Shown piece by piece: positions 21,606 through 34,579 of a DNA stretch of 64,000 nucleotides. Every line of letters begins with the position of its first letter. The first letter of the stretch is position 1. Both the position numbers and the translations under genes were made by a program. A model generated the notes under the pieces. The model made no database searches. It saw nothing but the letters and a program-made list of their open reading frames with translations, and was not told the DNA's origin. The stretch covers positions 1,914,378-1,978,377 of the forward strand of contig NC_133663.1 in NCBI RefSeq assembly GCF_037893015.1, given 5' to 3'. This stretch comes from Macrotis lagotis. Lineage: Eukaryota > Chordata > Mammalia > Peramelemorphia > Peramelidae.

Positions 21606-22559
21606 TCATTTCCCAGTGGATGTCAATGCCCTCTCATGGCCTTCCCAGCTCCCCCAAACTCCAGCCACTTTAATAGAAGCAGGATGCCGGCAATTTCATT
21701 GCGCCTAAGGCCTTTGAAAGGGGTCTTCCTGTCTCTCTCTATGCCACTCTGGGCTGGCAGGCCCACCAAGTTCAGGTCAGTGGGCTTGAGGTGAGCAGCT
21801 CTCTCTAGGCAGTCAACGAGCCTCCTCCATCCTGGCTTGCATCAGTTTGAAACTAGGGCCCCCTCTCTTTGGTGGTGGGTGGGTGCTGGGAGGGGTGGGG
21901 TTTGTGGGCTTCTCTGCTGGCCCTGAGTAATCTCCATTAGCTCAAACCATGGGTAAATTCCCCCATGTAATCCAGGGCCCGGGCTCGGCCAACACTGTTG
22001 CGTTGACGACTGTAACCAGAGAACGGCCGTGCACTCAACAAACAGTGATTAAGCCTCTACTGTGTACAGACAGGAGCAGCAGTTGTCTAGCTGGGCTGCT
22101 GCTTGTCCACGTGGATTGTCTGGCAGGGGGTTGCCTCCCTGCTCCAGGGTTTTCCGAAGCTCTGTTAGGCAGGGTGTGGTGCTGGGGCTGCTGCTGCTGA
22201 GGAGCAGGGGACCTCTGAACAGTTTGGAGCCATGCAAGTGCTGGGGTTTCCTCGGTTTCCCCAAGACCAGGTCCAGGAAGACTAGGGCTGCTGGGTGAAT
22301 TTTTCTGTTCTGTTCCAGCCCTGGCTGAAAGCTCCTAGTAGCAGCTGCTCTCTCTTTTGTATAGGAATGAAAACAATATGTAAATAAATATTTGAGTAGT
22401 TTCTTCCAAAGGGACCAGCAGTGCAGAAACCTCATCTGGGTGAGAGATGCTTCCTCAGCCTTCCCATTGCACACTGGCATTCTCATTTGCCCAGGAACCC
22501 ATCCTCCCTTCAAGACTTTGCTGCCAAAAGCTGATGGGGGGGGCAGACAAATCAAATTG

Positions 22560-22720
22560 CTCTCTGTAATTTTTAAAAAATTAAATGGCCGCCTGACGAG
22601 AAGTGGAGCCAGAGTCCAGGGATGATGGCTGCAAGCACAGCAGCATGTACTTGACTGCTTTTCTCCGAAGGCTGACGTCACAAGATGACGCAGCAGACGG
22701 TCCAAGTCACCTATTGGATT
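22560..22720 (+). promoter_or_regulatory. Full CRE palindrome in intron 1, candidate element
   Basis: TGACGTCA (22673-22680), the consensus CREB/ATF site, is followed closely by GATGACGCAG and preceded by an AT-rich block (TTTTTAAAAAATTAAATGGC). Outside the promoter island CpG-containing CREs are rare. Function is not shown by sequence. Confidence 0.3.
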
Positions 22721-24190
22721 CATTCTCCTGGCATTGGAGAGAGCGTCCCTGGAATGGGTCAGGAGCCCAGAGCCCAGCCAGGCAGGAACATTGGGCATCA
22801 TCTTTCAAGATTTAATTGTGGTTTTAAGGATAAAACACCATGCTGGTGCCAGAAAAGAAGAAAGAATCTCCTTAAGAACCAGATGGAATAGGAGAAATGC
22901 CTCAGGGGTGGGTGGTGTGCTGACAGCTGGACTCCCCTCCAGTTCAGGCTTCCATGGAAGGCTTTATAGAGGAGATGAAGGTGCCCCGAGGATGGCTTGA
23001 GCCATGTCCAGAGGTGTGCTGGGGACAGCCCTTACTCAGCCAGTTGTTGAATGCTCAGGGTGAGCATTTACCCCTTAGACTGATTTTTTGGTTGTTGTCT
23101 AGTCTTAGGAAAAGGATGGAGAAAATGATTCTGGTGCAGCTTATTTTGTTTTTCATTCATGTGTTTTCAGGGAACCAGTTGTTAAAAGATTTACCTTGAT
23201 CATGTCCTGTGTTGGTGATGAGCCTGGTCTGGCAAGATTATGGAGAAATGGGAGACAGTTACACAAAGGCATGTTAGAGCCACCGTGTGGAGTGGGGAGG
23301 GGGCTTTGAGTGTCAGATCAAGAAGATGGCACTTGATGGGTCTTAATGCCCACAAGATCTGTAAGCAGGTTCTTCCACTACCCAGGTGGGTAGGGGTGGG
23401 AAACACAGCAGCAGAAAGGGGGACCAAAGGTCGGAGGTAGAAAAAGGGTCAAGATAGAAGTGACAGGGCTTGATCACTGAGCGGAGGAGAGAGAGGGAAA
23501 AGAATCTCAAATATAGGAGACTGAGGAAATGGAGATGCAGGTTTGGGAGAAAGAATCCTGAACTCCAATTTGCACTCTCAGAGTAGCAGGTGCTTGTGGG
23601 GCCTCCAGGTGGAGATGCCTGAGGGTGCCTCCGTCTTCCAGAAGCAGGAGGCTGCACCATCATCTGTACGGGTGGTGAGGAGGAGAAGAAAAGTTTTAGA
23701 ACCGAGGCTGAATAAGGGGAGTTCACATGGGTAAGGTCGAGGAATTGCCTCCCAGGGGTGAGAGCTCAGCTGCAGTTTTACTCTGAATAGCTACGCTTTG
23801 ATTTCTTCCTTGTGACATTCTGCTCATGCATGCTCAGCAGCCCTGGAAGGAATTCTTCCTTTTCTCTGAGATATATTTTAGAGCAACCTCAAAGCTAGGC
23901 TGTCGGCAGCTTTCACTAGTAATTATAGTACCTGGGGATGGGTTTTGTCTAACTTTTTTAAAATAACTTTTAACACAGAATTTCAGGCCATCTTTGGGGT
24001 TATAAATGTCCAAAACTTCTTCAGATTTTGTCCTGAATATTAGCTGAAATGAGTCAACATTTCCTCACCCATCTCCAACTCCTGCTACTATTTAGTGAAT
24101 GAAATGCCTTTCTTTTAATACATGAACCATTTGTGATTTATAAGTTTGACCTTCATTTGGGGAAGCACTAGCTTAGCTTCCATGGAGAGT
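22721..24190 (+). other. Intron 1, no gene seen
   Basis: 23870-24140 is AT-rich and repeat-free ('cactagtaattatagtacct'). Otherwise unremarkable. Confidence 0.4.
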
Positions 24191-24349
24191 AGTTAATAGA
24201 TCATAGATTTGGAATGGAAGGGAATTTGAGATGTCCTCCAACCTACTGCCTTTCTTTCCTCTTACACATTTGCTTCTGAATGAAAGCAGAGAAAATCATC
24301 AGTCTCTTCTACTGAAGGTGGGACAATTTTAATCTCCTCATTGGGTCCA

Positions 24350-24597
24350 CAATGCCCTCAGCTGGGCCTTCACTGCCCTTTGTGGCTATAAACTTGGAAA
24401 AGGCTGCCTTCCCTATGACTCTCTTCTTCCACCAGTATAGTCTGACTTCTGAGCTCATCACTTCACCAAAACTTAATCACCAGAACCAGAGCTCTTTTCT
24501 CATCCTCATTGTCCCCGACCTTGCTGCAGTCTTAGACACTGTCGGTCACTCTCTCCTCCCATATACTCTCTTTTCTCTAGGTTTTCAGGACATCCTT
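24350..24597 (+). mobile_element. L2 LINE reverse-transcriptase fragment, first part
   Basis: The translation includes LAAVLDTVGHSLLPYTLFSLGFQD, matching the L2/CR1 motif AAFDTVDHSLL...TL..LGF. It is interrupted by simple repeat at 24598 and resumes at about 24795. Confidence 0.75.
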
Positions 24598-24601
24598 TTG
24601 T

Positions 24602-24633
<32 letters not shown>

Positions 24634-24790
24634 CTGTGTGTGTCTGTGTGTGTGTGTGTGTCTGTGTTTCTGTGTGTGTGTGTCAGTCTCTTTCTGTTTC
24701 TGTCTCTCTCTCTTTATCTCTGTCTCTGTCTCTTGTCTTTCTATCTCTCTGTCTTTCTCTGATTGTCTTTCTCTCTCCTCCTACCTCATC
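24598..24790 (+). repeat. TG/TC compound microsatellite inside L2
   Basis: (TG)n with TCTG steps passes into TCTC/TCTG-rich sequence. It lies exactly where the L2 frame is lost, so it expanded within or was inserted into the LINE. Confidence 0.9.
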
Positions 24791-25420
24791 CTTTGTTAGA
24801 TCCTCCTATTTGGGATTGCATCTTCGAACAACGGCAGTAGCCTCTAACCATGGGAGTCCCTCTCACTTCTGTCCTGGGCCTCTTACCTCCCTTTAATCTC
24901 CTCAGATTTGACTTTAAGACAACTTGGACTGGATGTCCAGTAGACATCCTAAACTAGACAAGTTTCAAACAGAACTCATTACCTTTCCCCCTCAAATCTT
25001 CCCATATTTCTGCCATCCCTGTTATTGTACAGATACTATATGCTCCCAGTCCCCCAAATTCTCAATCTAGGAGTCATATTGGACACCTCCCTCTCTCCCA
25101 CCCAAATAGTGTCTTTGTGGTATCTCCCACCCCTGTTCAAAACTTCCTCAGCTCTGACCTGGACTGTGATGATAGCTTCTGTGTATGTGTTTGGGGCAGC
25201 AGGGGTGGGGGGCTCTAGAGGTTCTCCCTACTCTAGTCCAGACTCTATTTAGAGATTTTCCTAAGATGCAGATCCAATCATACCACATGTTCAACTCCCA
25301 CTCAATAAATTTCAGTGATTTATTCTAAGTTTCAGTTTAAACCTGATCTTCCATAGGAAGCCTTCCTTAAACCATCCTCATTCCACTCTCTCCTGTATGT
25401 AACTGGGTTGCATATATTTG
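24791..25420 (+). mobile_element. L2 LINE, second part to 3' end
   Basis: 'tttgttagatcctcctattt', 'aaccatgggagtccctct', 'cttctgtcctgggcctctt' and later LNLGVILDTSLS follow the L2 reverse transcriptase (GSS...LTVGVPQGSVLGPLL, ARNLGVILDSSLS). 'aggaagccttccttaaacca' is the L2 3' part. Confidence 0.75.
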
Positions 25421-25439
25421 CTTATGTGTTGACTTTGTA

Positions 25440-26240
25440 CAAAAATTTTTTAATTTTACATAACCAAAATGATCTATTTTACATTTTATAATGCTTTCTG
25501 TAGCTTCTTGGGACCTAAATTCTTCCCTTATCCGTAATACAATAGATGATAAATGATTCCATGCTCTCTTAATTTACTTATGATATTACAAAATGGGTAA
25601 ATCAGGTACCCATTTTGACCTTATCTTAATATACAGTGGAACTGCTGGTCTGTACCTAGTTTCTGCTATACTGTTTTCCAGTTTTCCCAGCAGTTTTGGG
25701 CAAATGATGAGTTTTTGTTGGCTCTTTGGGTTTATCATATATGAGATTACTATGGTCATTTACTATAACGTAGTTTGTAACTAACCTATTCCATTGATCC
25801 ACCATTCTATTTTTTTTGCCGAGTACCAGACTGCTTTGCTAATTGTCGCTTTATAATACAGTCTGAGATCTGGTATGACAGTAAGACCACTGTCTTAAAC
25901 ATTTTTTCCCCTTGATTCTCTTGCTATCCTTCTTCAAGATGAATTTTATTTTCTAGCTTTTCAATTATTTTTGATAGTTTGATTGATATGTCAGTGAATA
26001 GAATAATCTAGGTAGAATTGTCATTTTGATTATATTGTCTTGGCCCACTTATGAGCAACTAATATTTTTCCATTTGTTTAGCTCTGACTTTATTTTTATG
26101 AAAAGTGTTTTATAGTTGTGTTCATATAGTTCCTGGATTTATCTTGGCATGGAGACTCCCAAGTAGTTTATATTGTCTACAGTGATTTTAATGGAATAGA
26201 ATTTCTTTTTCTATAACATCCATTTCAAACTAATACTGCA
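25440..26240 (-). mobile_element. L1 ORF2 C-terminal fragment, minus orientation
   Basis: On + the text 'ttccattgatccaccattct', 'gagtaccagactgctttgct', 'tttataatacagtctgagat' and 'ctggtatgaca' follows the reverse complement of the L1 ORF2 end (the MVLVQKQT...PMEQNR region). AT-rich and full of stops. Confidence 0.75.
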
Positions 26241-26439
26241 TTTGTTTCCGTTATAGTTACATTCAATGGCATGGCTTATTTTGTGATTTTCAAGCTAAAA
26301 AGTGCACTATCACCTTAAGGAATTCGTTGTTCTGTTGACCTAGAATTTCTCCTCTACCGGCTGTTGACCTCTTTGTACTTCTATTTTGTGAATAAATTCT
26401 TTGAGGTTTTCAAAGAGATTCTTTAAAGGGAACTAAGGA

Positions 26440-26680
26440 GTACCAGGGGGTACAGACAGATTATTTTGATCCAGAGTGAGGAAAGCCTGAGTTCAAATAT
26501 GACCTCAGACACTTATTAGCTTCATGACTCTGGGCAAGTCTTTTCACCTGTTTGCCTTGGCTTCCTCATCTGTAAAATGGAGCCCATAGCAGCACCTGCC
26601 TCACAGAAATCCTATGAGGATCAAATGAAATAATATTTGTAAAGTGGCTTGTACATGGTAGACCCTCTCTAAACTGAACT
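26440..26680 (+). mobile_element. MIR/CORE-SINE
   Basis: 'agcctgagttcaaatatgac', 'tgactctgggcaagtctttt', 'ttcctcatctgtaaaatgg' and 'cctatgaggatcaaatgaaa' give a well preserved CORE-SINE. Confidence 0.85.
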
Positions 26681-27865
26681 TCCCCATCCTTCCCTTTCTC
26701 TTTCTCCTTTTCCCCCTCCCCTTTTACAGAATATATAGAAAGATATATAATTGAGAGATTGACTCCTGGGCCTTGCTTGTCATCTTTCTCCTGTGACTGA
26801 GACGAACTATGATTTAGTTGGTGTTTTAAAGTAGTTTTCTTTTTTTTTTAATGGTTAGAGATTCTTTCTTAGCCTTTATAATTTTGGAACCTAGCAATCA
26901 TGTCCCTAGAAGGCTTCTTGATAGGATTCCACCTTGCTGGGGTCCTGTGAATTTTTCTACTTGCCTCATTTATCCAAAAGAACAATTTTCTGTAGCTGCT
27001 GAAATGTTAGGTTTTTGTCCATTTGCTTGTTTTTATATACTTTCTAAAATTTTGACTAAAAGTGAAATTTTCTGGCCTTTCTTCCAAGTTTTCTGCTCTG
27101 ACTCACGTTGCTACTCATTGTTTTCTAAGGTTTGTGACATTCTGGTCATTATGCAATTTTATCTTCATTGTCCATTGACTTTTCTCTTCTGCACATTCTG
27201 CTGGATGGTCCCTTCTGAGATATGTCATTGTATGTATGTGTATGGGAGGGTCTGGATGGCTGTTGAGGTGCTCCCCAGCTTCCATTCTGGGGCTTCAAAG
27301 TCTACAGCTTTCCATAGAGAGTTCTGATGCTTCTAGGTTCCTTTCCTGTATCCCTATGCCTTTTTCCCTCTCTAAGTTGGCACACCTATTTTGTCTCTTT
27401 GGCCCATTTACTGTTTCCTGTCTTTTCTCCTTTCATATTTCTTGCCTGCCTGCCTACCTGCGGTGTTCTGATGCCAACACTGCTGCACTAGGCTCTGTCC
27501 TTGTCTCACTCGTTATCATTTAGATAAGTTTTATTGAGCTTGGTTTTGTTTCCAAAGTGCTGTGGAAGCCTTGAAACCTGCTCTTTGCTGTTGCCTCTCC
27601 CAGAGGTCTCTGGTCCTGGGTCTTCGTGTTCCCTCCTCCTTGTCCCCTCTGGTTATTCCTTCCTTGTTCCTTTGCCCTCCCAGGACTTGGAATCTCAAGA
27701 TGCCAGGACTGTGGCCAGCATGATACCTTAAAATGAAATTGAGAAAGTTTACAAAATGAAAATAAAACATGGTGTTTCAAGATAATGTGGTTTTCTAAGT
27801 CAATCTGTGCCCATCCTTATGGATGGTTTAATGGGGCCCACTTGCTGTTTGAGTTTCATGCTTGA
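26681..27865 (+). other. AT-rich intron 1 stretch, probably old LINE debris
   Basis: T-rich on +. The open frame at 26851-27327 is long for this composition but has no recognisable domain. It may continue the reversed L1. No exon supported. Confidence 0.35.
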
Positions 27866-27869
27866 GGGT

Positions 27870-28010
27870 GAAGGAAGCACTGAATTTGAATTTAGGGCCC
27901 CTAGGATTGAGTTCCAGTTCTGATACTTATTCCCCCATGACCTTGGGAAAGTCCTTTCAGTTGACCTCAGTTTCTCCTTCAATTCAGGGAGAGGACCAGG
28001 TTTACAGAAC
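27870..28010 (+). mobile_element. MIR-type fragment
   Basis: 'gagttccagttctgatactt', 'atgaccttgggaaagtcctt' and 'gacctcagtttctccttcaa' match the MIR body. Confidence 0.6.
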
Positions 28011-28539
28011 CTATGAGACACTTCTAACTCTAAAATGGCAGTTCCTGACCTCACCTTGTTTCTCTACTTCACTTGCCTTCCTTCCTTTGGGGTGACAGTC
28101 ATAGGAGGAACAGGCCATGCTTACAGCATACAAGGCCGAGGCTGTGGGTCTTGGAGGGATGGGTGCCAGTAGGAGGCAAAAGCTTCTGAACTGAGTGAGA
28201 CCAGAGGCCTTGGGCTGGGACCAAAGGGAGCCATAGCCCAATCGAAAGCCCTAACTTCTAGACGCTGGTGAGCTGCTAGGCTTGGCGGTGAGACAGGACT
28301 GGCTACCTGTTCCCTGCTGGTCAAGACTAGTCAGGGAGTCCTCCCCACTGTTGGCAGGTCAAGTTCTGGCAGTTCAGGGGCAGCTGAGCTGGACTTAGTG
28401 GTTTCCTGCCCTAGCTGTCCCCTCTCCTCCCCCCCCCCCCCAGCTATGTAGAACTCATTAAGCTCAGTGCTAGAGACCACTCCCTACCCGTACCCCCACA
28501 CTGCCCCTCTTGGGCAGCTGGTCAGCCAATTGGCTACCT

Positions 28540-28660
28540 CCTCTGTCTCTTAATGACTTAATCTGTTTGTGTGAGTATAAATAGGGGAGGGAAGGGGGCA
28601 ATTGGAACTTTTGCCTCCCTTGCTGCTCTCTGCTTCTGCCATCCATCCAATTCATAATTG
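28540..28660 (+). promoter_or_regulatory. TATA-like motif in a repeat-free block of intron 1
   Basis: TATAAATA at 28576-28583, followed by GGGGAGGG, lies in a block with paired 'agccaattggct' and 'cttaatgacttaatctg' motifs. An internal or enhancer-type start is possible, but there is no downstream exon I can support. Confidence 0.2.
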
Positions 28661-31600
28661 GCAGCAACTGGACACGTGCCCTCAGGAGGCCTAGAGGCAG
28701 AGAGCAGGAAGCAGAGCTTAGAGGCAGGGAGCTCTCTGACATGTATGGGTGGAAGGGAAAAGTTCTGGTGGCAGAGGAGAGGAATAAGATGGGGGTAGAG
28801 GGGCATCGGCCTTGATGATGAACTGGATAGGAAAAGGAAGCCAAAGATAATAGCTTGAGTCTGGACTGGAACTTTGGGGGGGGGGGTGTTTGTGCCTTGA
28901 GAACTGGGCTTCCCAAGGGTCAGTGAAAACCACCTGAGCTCAGCCAGTGACCATAGCAGCAGAAACCAGGGGCCTGGTGGGAGGGACACTAAAGACTGAC
29001 CCGACAGGAGAGAATGATGCTTCTTGCCTTCCATCTGGGGCTGCTGAAGAGTGGGCAGCCCAACCTAGTCCAGGGATGCCAAGGCAGGGAGATCATTCCC
29101 TGGCCTCAGGAGAGCCCCCCCCCCAAACCCTTCCCTATCTGATGGCCTGATTTTCTGTTCCAGAGGTGCCTTCATAAGCCTTAATTAAAGAGGAGATGGT
29201 GATTTTCAAGCCTCAGATGCTTCCCTGTGCCACCCTGACAGGACCTGTTTGGTAGAGGGGATGGGGAAGACTCTCCTCCTCCTTGGCCTAGGAGGGCTGC
29301 CTAGAAAGGGCCAGGGCTAGGACACCCTCCCTCCCCTCAGCCAAAGGTGGGGACCGTGCCTCCCTAGTCTTGCTGCCAAGGGGTCTGGCTGCAGCTCACT
29401 GGTGAACTTTTGCCAGCATGGGCCTCTGTGGAGACCTCTCCTCCCTTCTTCAGGACAAGGGGAAATTGCAAAGGAATTCTAGCCTGGTGCAGACTGTAAG
29501 GTCGGGAAAGGAGGGCCACCAGGGCTCCCCTTCGGGAGTGCTGGGGTGAATGGCAGAGCTCTAGAGGTCCCATCAGACCACCAATGTCTGCTAGGCGAGG
29601 CCAGTCCTGGGTCTGAGGGGAGACAAGGCCTGAACTGGAGGCTGGAGGAGCACACCCCTGCAGAAGCTCAGTCTCAGCTCTCAACTGGGGTCCAAAGACT
29701 GGGGCTGCCTGCCTGTAAAGTTCTAAATTAATCTATTGATCAAATAATGACCTTTAAAAACTGCCACCCTATGTGCCAGTTCCTAGGCTGGTCCTTGGGG
29801 TGCAGAGACCCTCAAGGGCTGCCACTCTAATAGAGGAGGCATCAAGGAAGAGGGGAGAGGGCTAGGCAGGCCAAGCTGCCCAGGTGGCTCCTCTGTACAC
29901 ACCCATCAGCAGGGCTTGGTCCAAGGGTGGGAGCCCTTGATCAGCACTTCCCCAAGGACTGGGCCTGCGTCCAGGAAGGCCCAGAGGGGCCTGGAAAGTC
30001 AGGCCTGGGGATATGCCTGGGGAGTCATCTGGAGGGTTACACACGGCTCTCTCGCTGTGAGGATCTTCTCTATCCACCAGCTGGTGGAGACTGGGAGACT
30101 CCTGGGTGGGGCTCTTCTCTGAACTCGACCGGCGGGTTCTCCCCCAGCAAGCTGGGCACTCTTCCCTGGACCTGTGCCCATGCTACACCACACCTGCCAG
30201 GCTGACATGTGGGGCAGAGGCCTGCAGACATATGTCTGTCACGGTTGCATCTGCTAACTGGTAAGATCTGGGGCCTGGGTGGAGGGTGTCTGGGGAGGCT
30301 GAGCCCTGCCCGCCTCTCTCCTTTCGGAGCCAGGCCTCCAAGTAGAAAGCAGCCCGATGAGACGGCTGGTCTAATCCCTGGGGCAAGAAGCAGCCTGCAG
30401 AGGTGAGCAGGGAAGATCAGCAGGCAGGGATCCTCCCACTTTAATCTGGGGTCTCCCTGGGTCTTCTGGCCTCTGCCAACAGGCTCCTCTCTGGATCTGT
30501 TTGGGTCCTTCAGATTTCCAAACTATCTGTTGGGGCGGGGGTAGTGACTGGGAGACATCTGGCCAGGCCTGGTTGCCCCCTGGCCTCTGGGAAGGGCTCC
30601 AGGCTCACCGTCCCTCGGGTTTGGGAATTGAGGGGCCAGGTGCTCACTCCTCAGCTTTGTACCCACTTTGGCCTCCTAAATGGATTTTTAATGTTTTTTT
30701 TTTAAAAAAAGAAAAGCGTTTTGTGGGTTTTTATATAATTCTGTCTGTGAGTCATCAGGAGTGGGCAGTAATACAGAGATTCTGGGCTGGGTCTGGTGGG
30801 AGCTTCTTCATGGTTGGTGCTGGGGGTTCCCTGGCTGGCCCCCCAGGGAAGGCAGGCCCCAGCCTCTGGCCCCCATGCCAGCCCTTCCATGGATTTCCTC
30901 CAAGCAGGGCATTTTCCAACTTCCCCAACTGCCCCAGAGGCTCCTGGTGGGCCCCAGGGACCCCTTGCCATCATTAATTGGGCCATTTTGCCCTCCCCTG
31001 CTACTACATCTGCTAGAATTCTTGGCCCCCTGAGCCTTGGGAAACCTCCTTGTTCTCCACCTCCTACCCAACCTGCCCCATTCTATCTCCTCCCCGCTCA
31101 TCCAGGGGGCCCTATGCTCCAAGAGAATGTAAGCTTCCTGAGAGGAGGGCACTGGCCCATACCTGGCCCAGAGACAACCATTCCTCCCCAGGAAGGCCAC
31201 CTGAGCCCTCCTGTCTTTCAGCTGCAGAGACCAGGGCACCAAGTCCTCTGGCACTTGCTTCTAGGTGGTCTTGGGTAGTCCCTGGTCATTCCAGGGTCTT
31301 TGCTAGGCATTGACTTGGAAGTGCAGTTAGGCTGACCATGGCTCTGGGCTCTTGGTTCCTCCCTCAAGGACAAGGTGGCTACCTCTCTGAATGTGCCATC
31401 CAAGGCAGGCTGAGGGTCCCAAAGGGGAGCCCATCAGAAGTTGTAAAATTTCACTTGTTCTACTCTTGGGGTCCTGAAGGGAAGGTGCCAGGCTTGTGCT
31501 TCCTCAGTGGATCCCTCTGGCATCCCTTGAAGCAGCTCTCTTTTCCCCCCTTTGGAATGAAGAGAAAAACAGCAGGGCAGGGAGAGGAAGGCAGGGTTGG

Positions 31601-34575
31601 TGAGACCACACTTCTTAAGCCTCTTCTTTGCCTCCAGAGGGCCTGAAAATGAGTTAGTGTGGGTTTGTAGCCATTGGAGTGGACGTGTGTCATTTGAACT
31701 GCCTGCTGGAAGTGCCCAAAAAGGCAGCTGGTGATGGAGGGCTGATGCTCAGGAGAGACCAGGGTGGACAGAGGAATGGAGGCATCCCCTGCCCGGAGAT
31801 GACCATGAAGCCCATGGGAGCTGATGAAGCCCCAGAGACGGTGGAGAAGGAGAGGGCCAGGACACCTACAGAGAGGGATGGGCACAGAGGAGACAGGGGC
31901 ATACCACTGTGAGGTATGGAGGAGATGGCCAGCTTGGGGAGAAGCCTAGATGGAGTTCTGGAAGAATCTTTTGGGCTTGCCAAGCACAGTCACCTCAATG
32001 CCCACTGACAGTGTCATCTCAGAATAAAGTCCGGAGGGGTTGGGCATGGGTAGCCCAGGGAAGAGAAGGCTATGGGGTGCTCAGGAGGGCAGTCAGGGAC
32101 TTGGGTGAGGCTCGTTCTAGGAATGAATGGGCAGTATGGAGAGGCAGATAGCAACTCAGTATTCAGAGAAGTCTTGACTCTGGGGAGGAGAAGGGCTCAT
32201 TGCCCTCTGAGGAAGTCCAGCAGAGCAGGAGGACCCTCATTAGCCAGGGGCTGGAGTTGGGCTCCACTGATGGGGCTCTGAGATTCTGCCGTCTCGGTAC
32301 ACCAAGGGGCAAAGTTCCGAGTCACCTCGGGACCTTGCGTGTCTGCTCATGTGACAGGATTTCCCGCTCTCTTGGGCTTCCTAGTCTCCAGGCACTAGCA
32401 GTAATGGCCTGCTGAAGAATGGGCAGGTACTTCAAGACTCCTCCTTGGTCGTCAGAGGTTCCATCTGGGGCTACATTTCTCAGATGGGAGGATTCCATCC
32501 CATGGCAGAGAAGGGGCCCTGAGGGGGAGTTCTGGAAAAACCCCCTTTGCTTTGGCTCAGCCCCCTCTCCAGGGCAGCTTTCTTGGCCTCACTGCCCATA
32601 CTTACTTTTCCCTCTGAACAGGATTGGCTTTGGGAATACCCAGCTACCCTGCCTGCTCTGCCCCCTCTCTGCTTCCCCTGCCAGCTGCAGCAGGGCCTTT
32701 ACTGTTACCCTTCCCAATCTCCTGTTCCCCCTCTCCTGATTGAGGTAGGAGGTGCCTGGAGGACCAACCCCTGGCCTGAGCCAGGTTGGCCCTTCCATCT
32801 AGTGACTCTTTTGGTCTTTATCCTCTCCACAGGACCAATTCCCATAGAGCCTTCCCTTAAAACAAAAGAACAGTTAAGCTTGTTACCCAAACAACAGCCA
32901 CAGGTATTGGTGTATGCAGCTTCCCTAACCTGTGGTTCCCCACTTCTCTGTGGAAAGGACAGACGGTGCTTTGCTATCTATTCCTGGGGACCAGGTAGCT
33001 TCATGAGCTACCTTTCTGTCCATCTCATGTAGGTGCAGACTGTTCTCCTGATCAACTTTTAAGACAGCTGGTGGCTCCATGGTTCGAATGCTGGGTGTAG
33101 AAGAGTCAGTGAGACTCAAATTCAAATCTGTCCTCAGATAATTTGAGGAGCAAAGAAAATACTATCTGTGAAAAACTTAGCACATAGAGCCTGTTTATCC
33201 TGCTCCCTTTCTTCAAAGGGGGCTTCCCAAGTCTCTTTGGATTCCTCAGTGTGGTCATCTCAGGACCCTTCTGTCCTCGCTACCTAAGCATGTTGGGGGA
33301 TTATTGTCCTTATGTCATCTCCCATCCCCCTTCTCCTTTTGCCATCCATAAACTCTCAGTCGAGACTTTTCCAACGAATCCCATCTTCTCATGATGTGTG
33401 GCCAAAGAATTATTGAAGCTACTGTTTCCGATTTGACCTTCCAGTGAAAAATAGAATTTCTTAAAGTATTGACTGATTTGATTTCCTTGCTGTCCAAGGG
33501 AGCTCAAAAGTGTTCTCTGGCACCACAATTCTGCGTTTTGCTTTGCTTATAATCCAGCTCTCCCAGTCAGACATTACCCCTGAAAAAGCCCTCGCTTTGA
33601 CTGTATGGACCCTGTCTCTGCTTTTTAGTCTTCTGGCCAGATGGGCCATAGCTTGCCTTCCAAGGAGGGAGCATTTTTTTATGTTCGTGGCTGTAGTCAC
33701 CATCTGCAGTTATCTTTGAGCCCAGAATAGAAAATCAAACCTTTACTGGGACCTGATTGGTTGTTCTCAAGAAGCTCATTGCTCAACCATGGAATTTCCT
33801 TTCTACTCCTGGTTTAGCTGAGAGGATGAAGGAACGATGTATGGGAGAGATGGCACTTGGACTGGACAGGTCAACATTAGAGTGGAATGTAGTCCCAGCC
33901 TTCAGGAATTCCTAGGGTGGGGTGGAGGAACATGAGATGAGATCAGGGAACACTCCCTGGTCCAGTTTGTCTGGAAGAGGAGGAGGATTATGCAATGAGG
34001 CTGGATGAACCCAGTGAGGAAGGACAAAGGGAAAACAGTTTGGCTGAACTGGGGGATGGGAGGGGCCATCCAAAGCTCAGCCCTTGGAGGATGCACACAG
34101 GCGATGGTAGAAAGGACATATATCAAGGATATGCAAGAGGGCAGGAATGCTAGGAAGAGGTGTTGAGTGGCAGCCCCTTGAATGCAGGACATCTTCCTTT
34201 TGTGTCTTGGTAGCTCTGCTCCCTGCCAAACACAGGGCTTGGCCTCTTGGGGCTGAATGAGTGTCTGGGGTGTGCTGAGACTTGGTCTCAAAGCTTCCAA
34301 AGGGTCCGAGTCAGCCGTCTGAGGAAGGGAGAAGCCACTAGCTGCTTCAGAGAAAGCCAGAGAGTGCCAGTGTGATGGAGCAACCATTTGTGGCTCATCT
34401 CTTACTGTGGAGGAGGAGGGTGATCAGCCTGGAGAGGGCGGGCGGCATGCCTTGGAGAGGGAAGCTTGGCAGAGTAGGTGGTGAAACCACAGCCAGACCG
34501 ATCGGGTCTCTGATTTGAGAAAGGAATCTGCTGCTGGGATCCAGGAGCCCCGACTGGTCATCTGAGGACCATGGT
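28661..34575 (+). other. Intron 1, long stretch without recognisable gene or young repeat
   Basis: Mostly mixed-composition unique sequence. A T/A-run block at 30680-30745 ('tttttttttaaaaaaagaaa') stands out. The open frames up to 161 aa lack family resemblance. Confidence 0.4.
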
Positions 34576-34579
34576 CAGC

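Noticed and set aside
26851..27327. 158-aa open frame with hydrophobic stretches
   Set aside because: Lies in T-rich sequence next to a reversed L1. Hydrophobicity follows from T-rich codons, and there is no family match.
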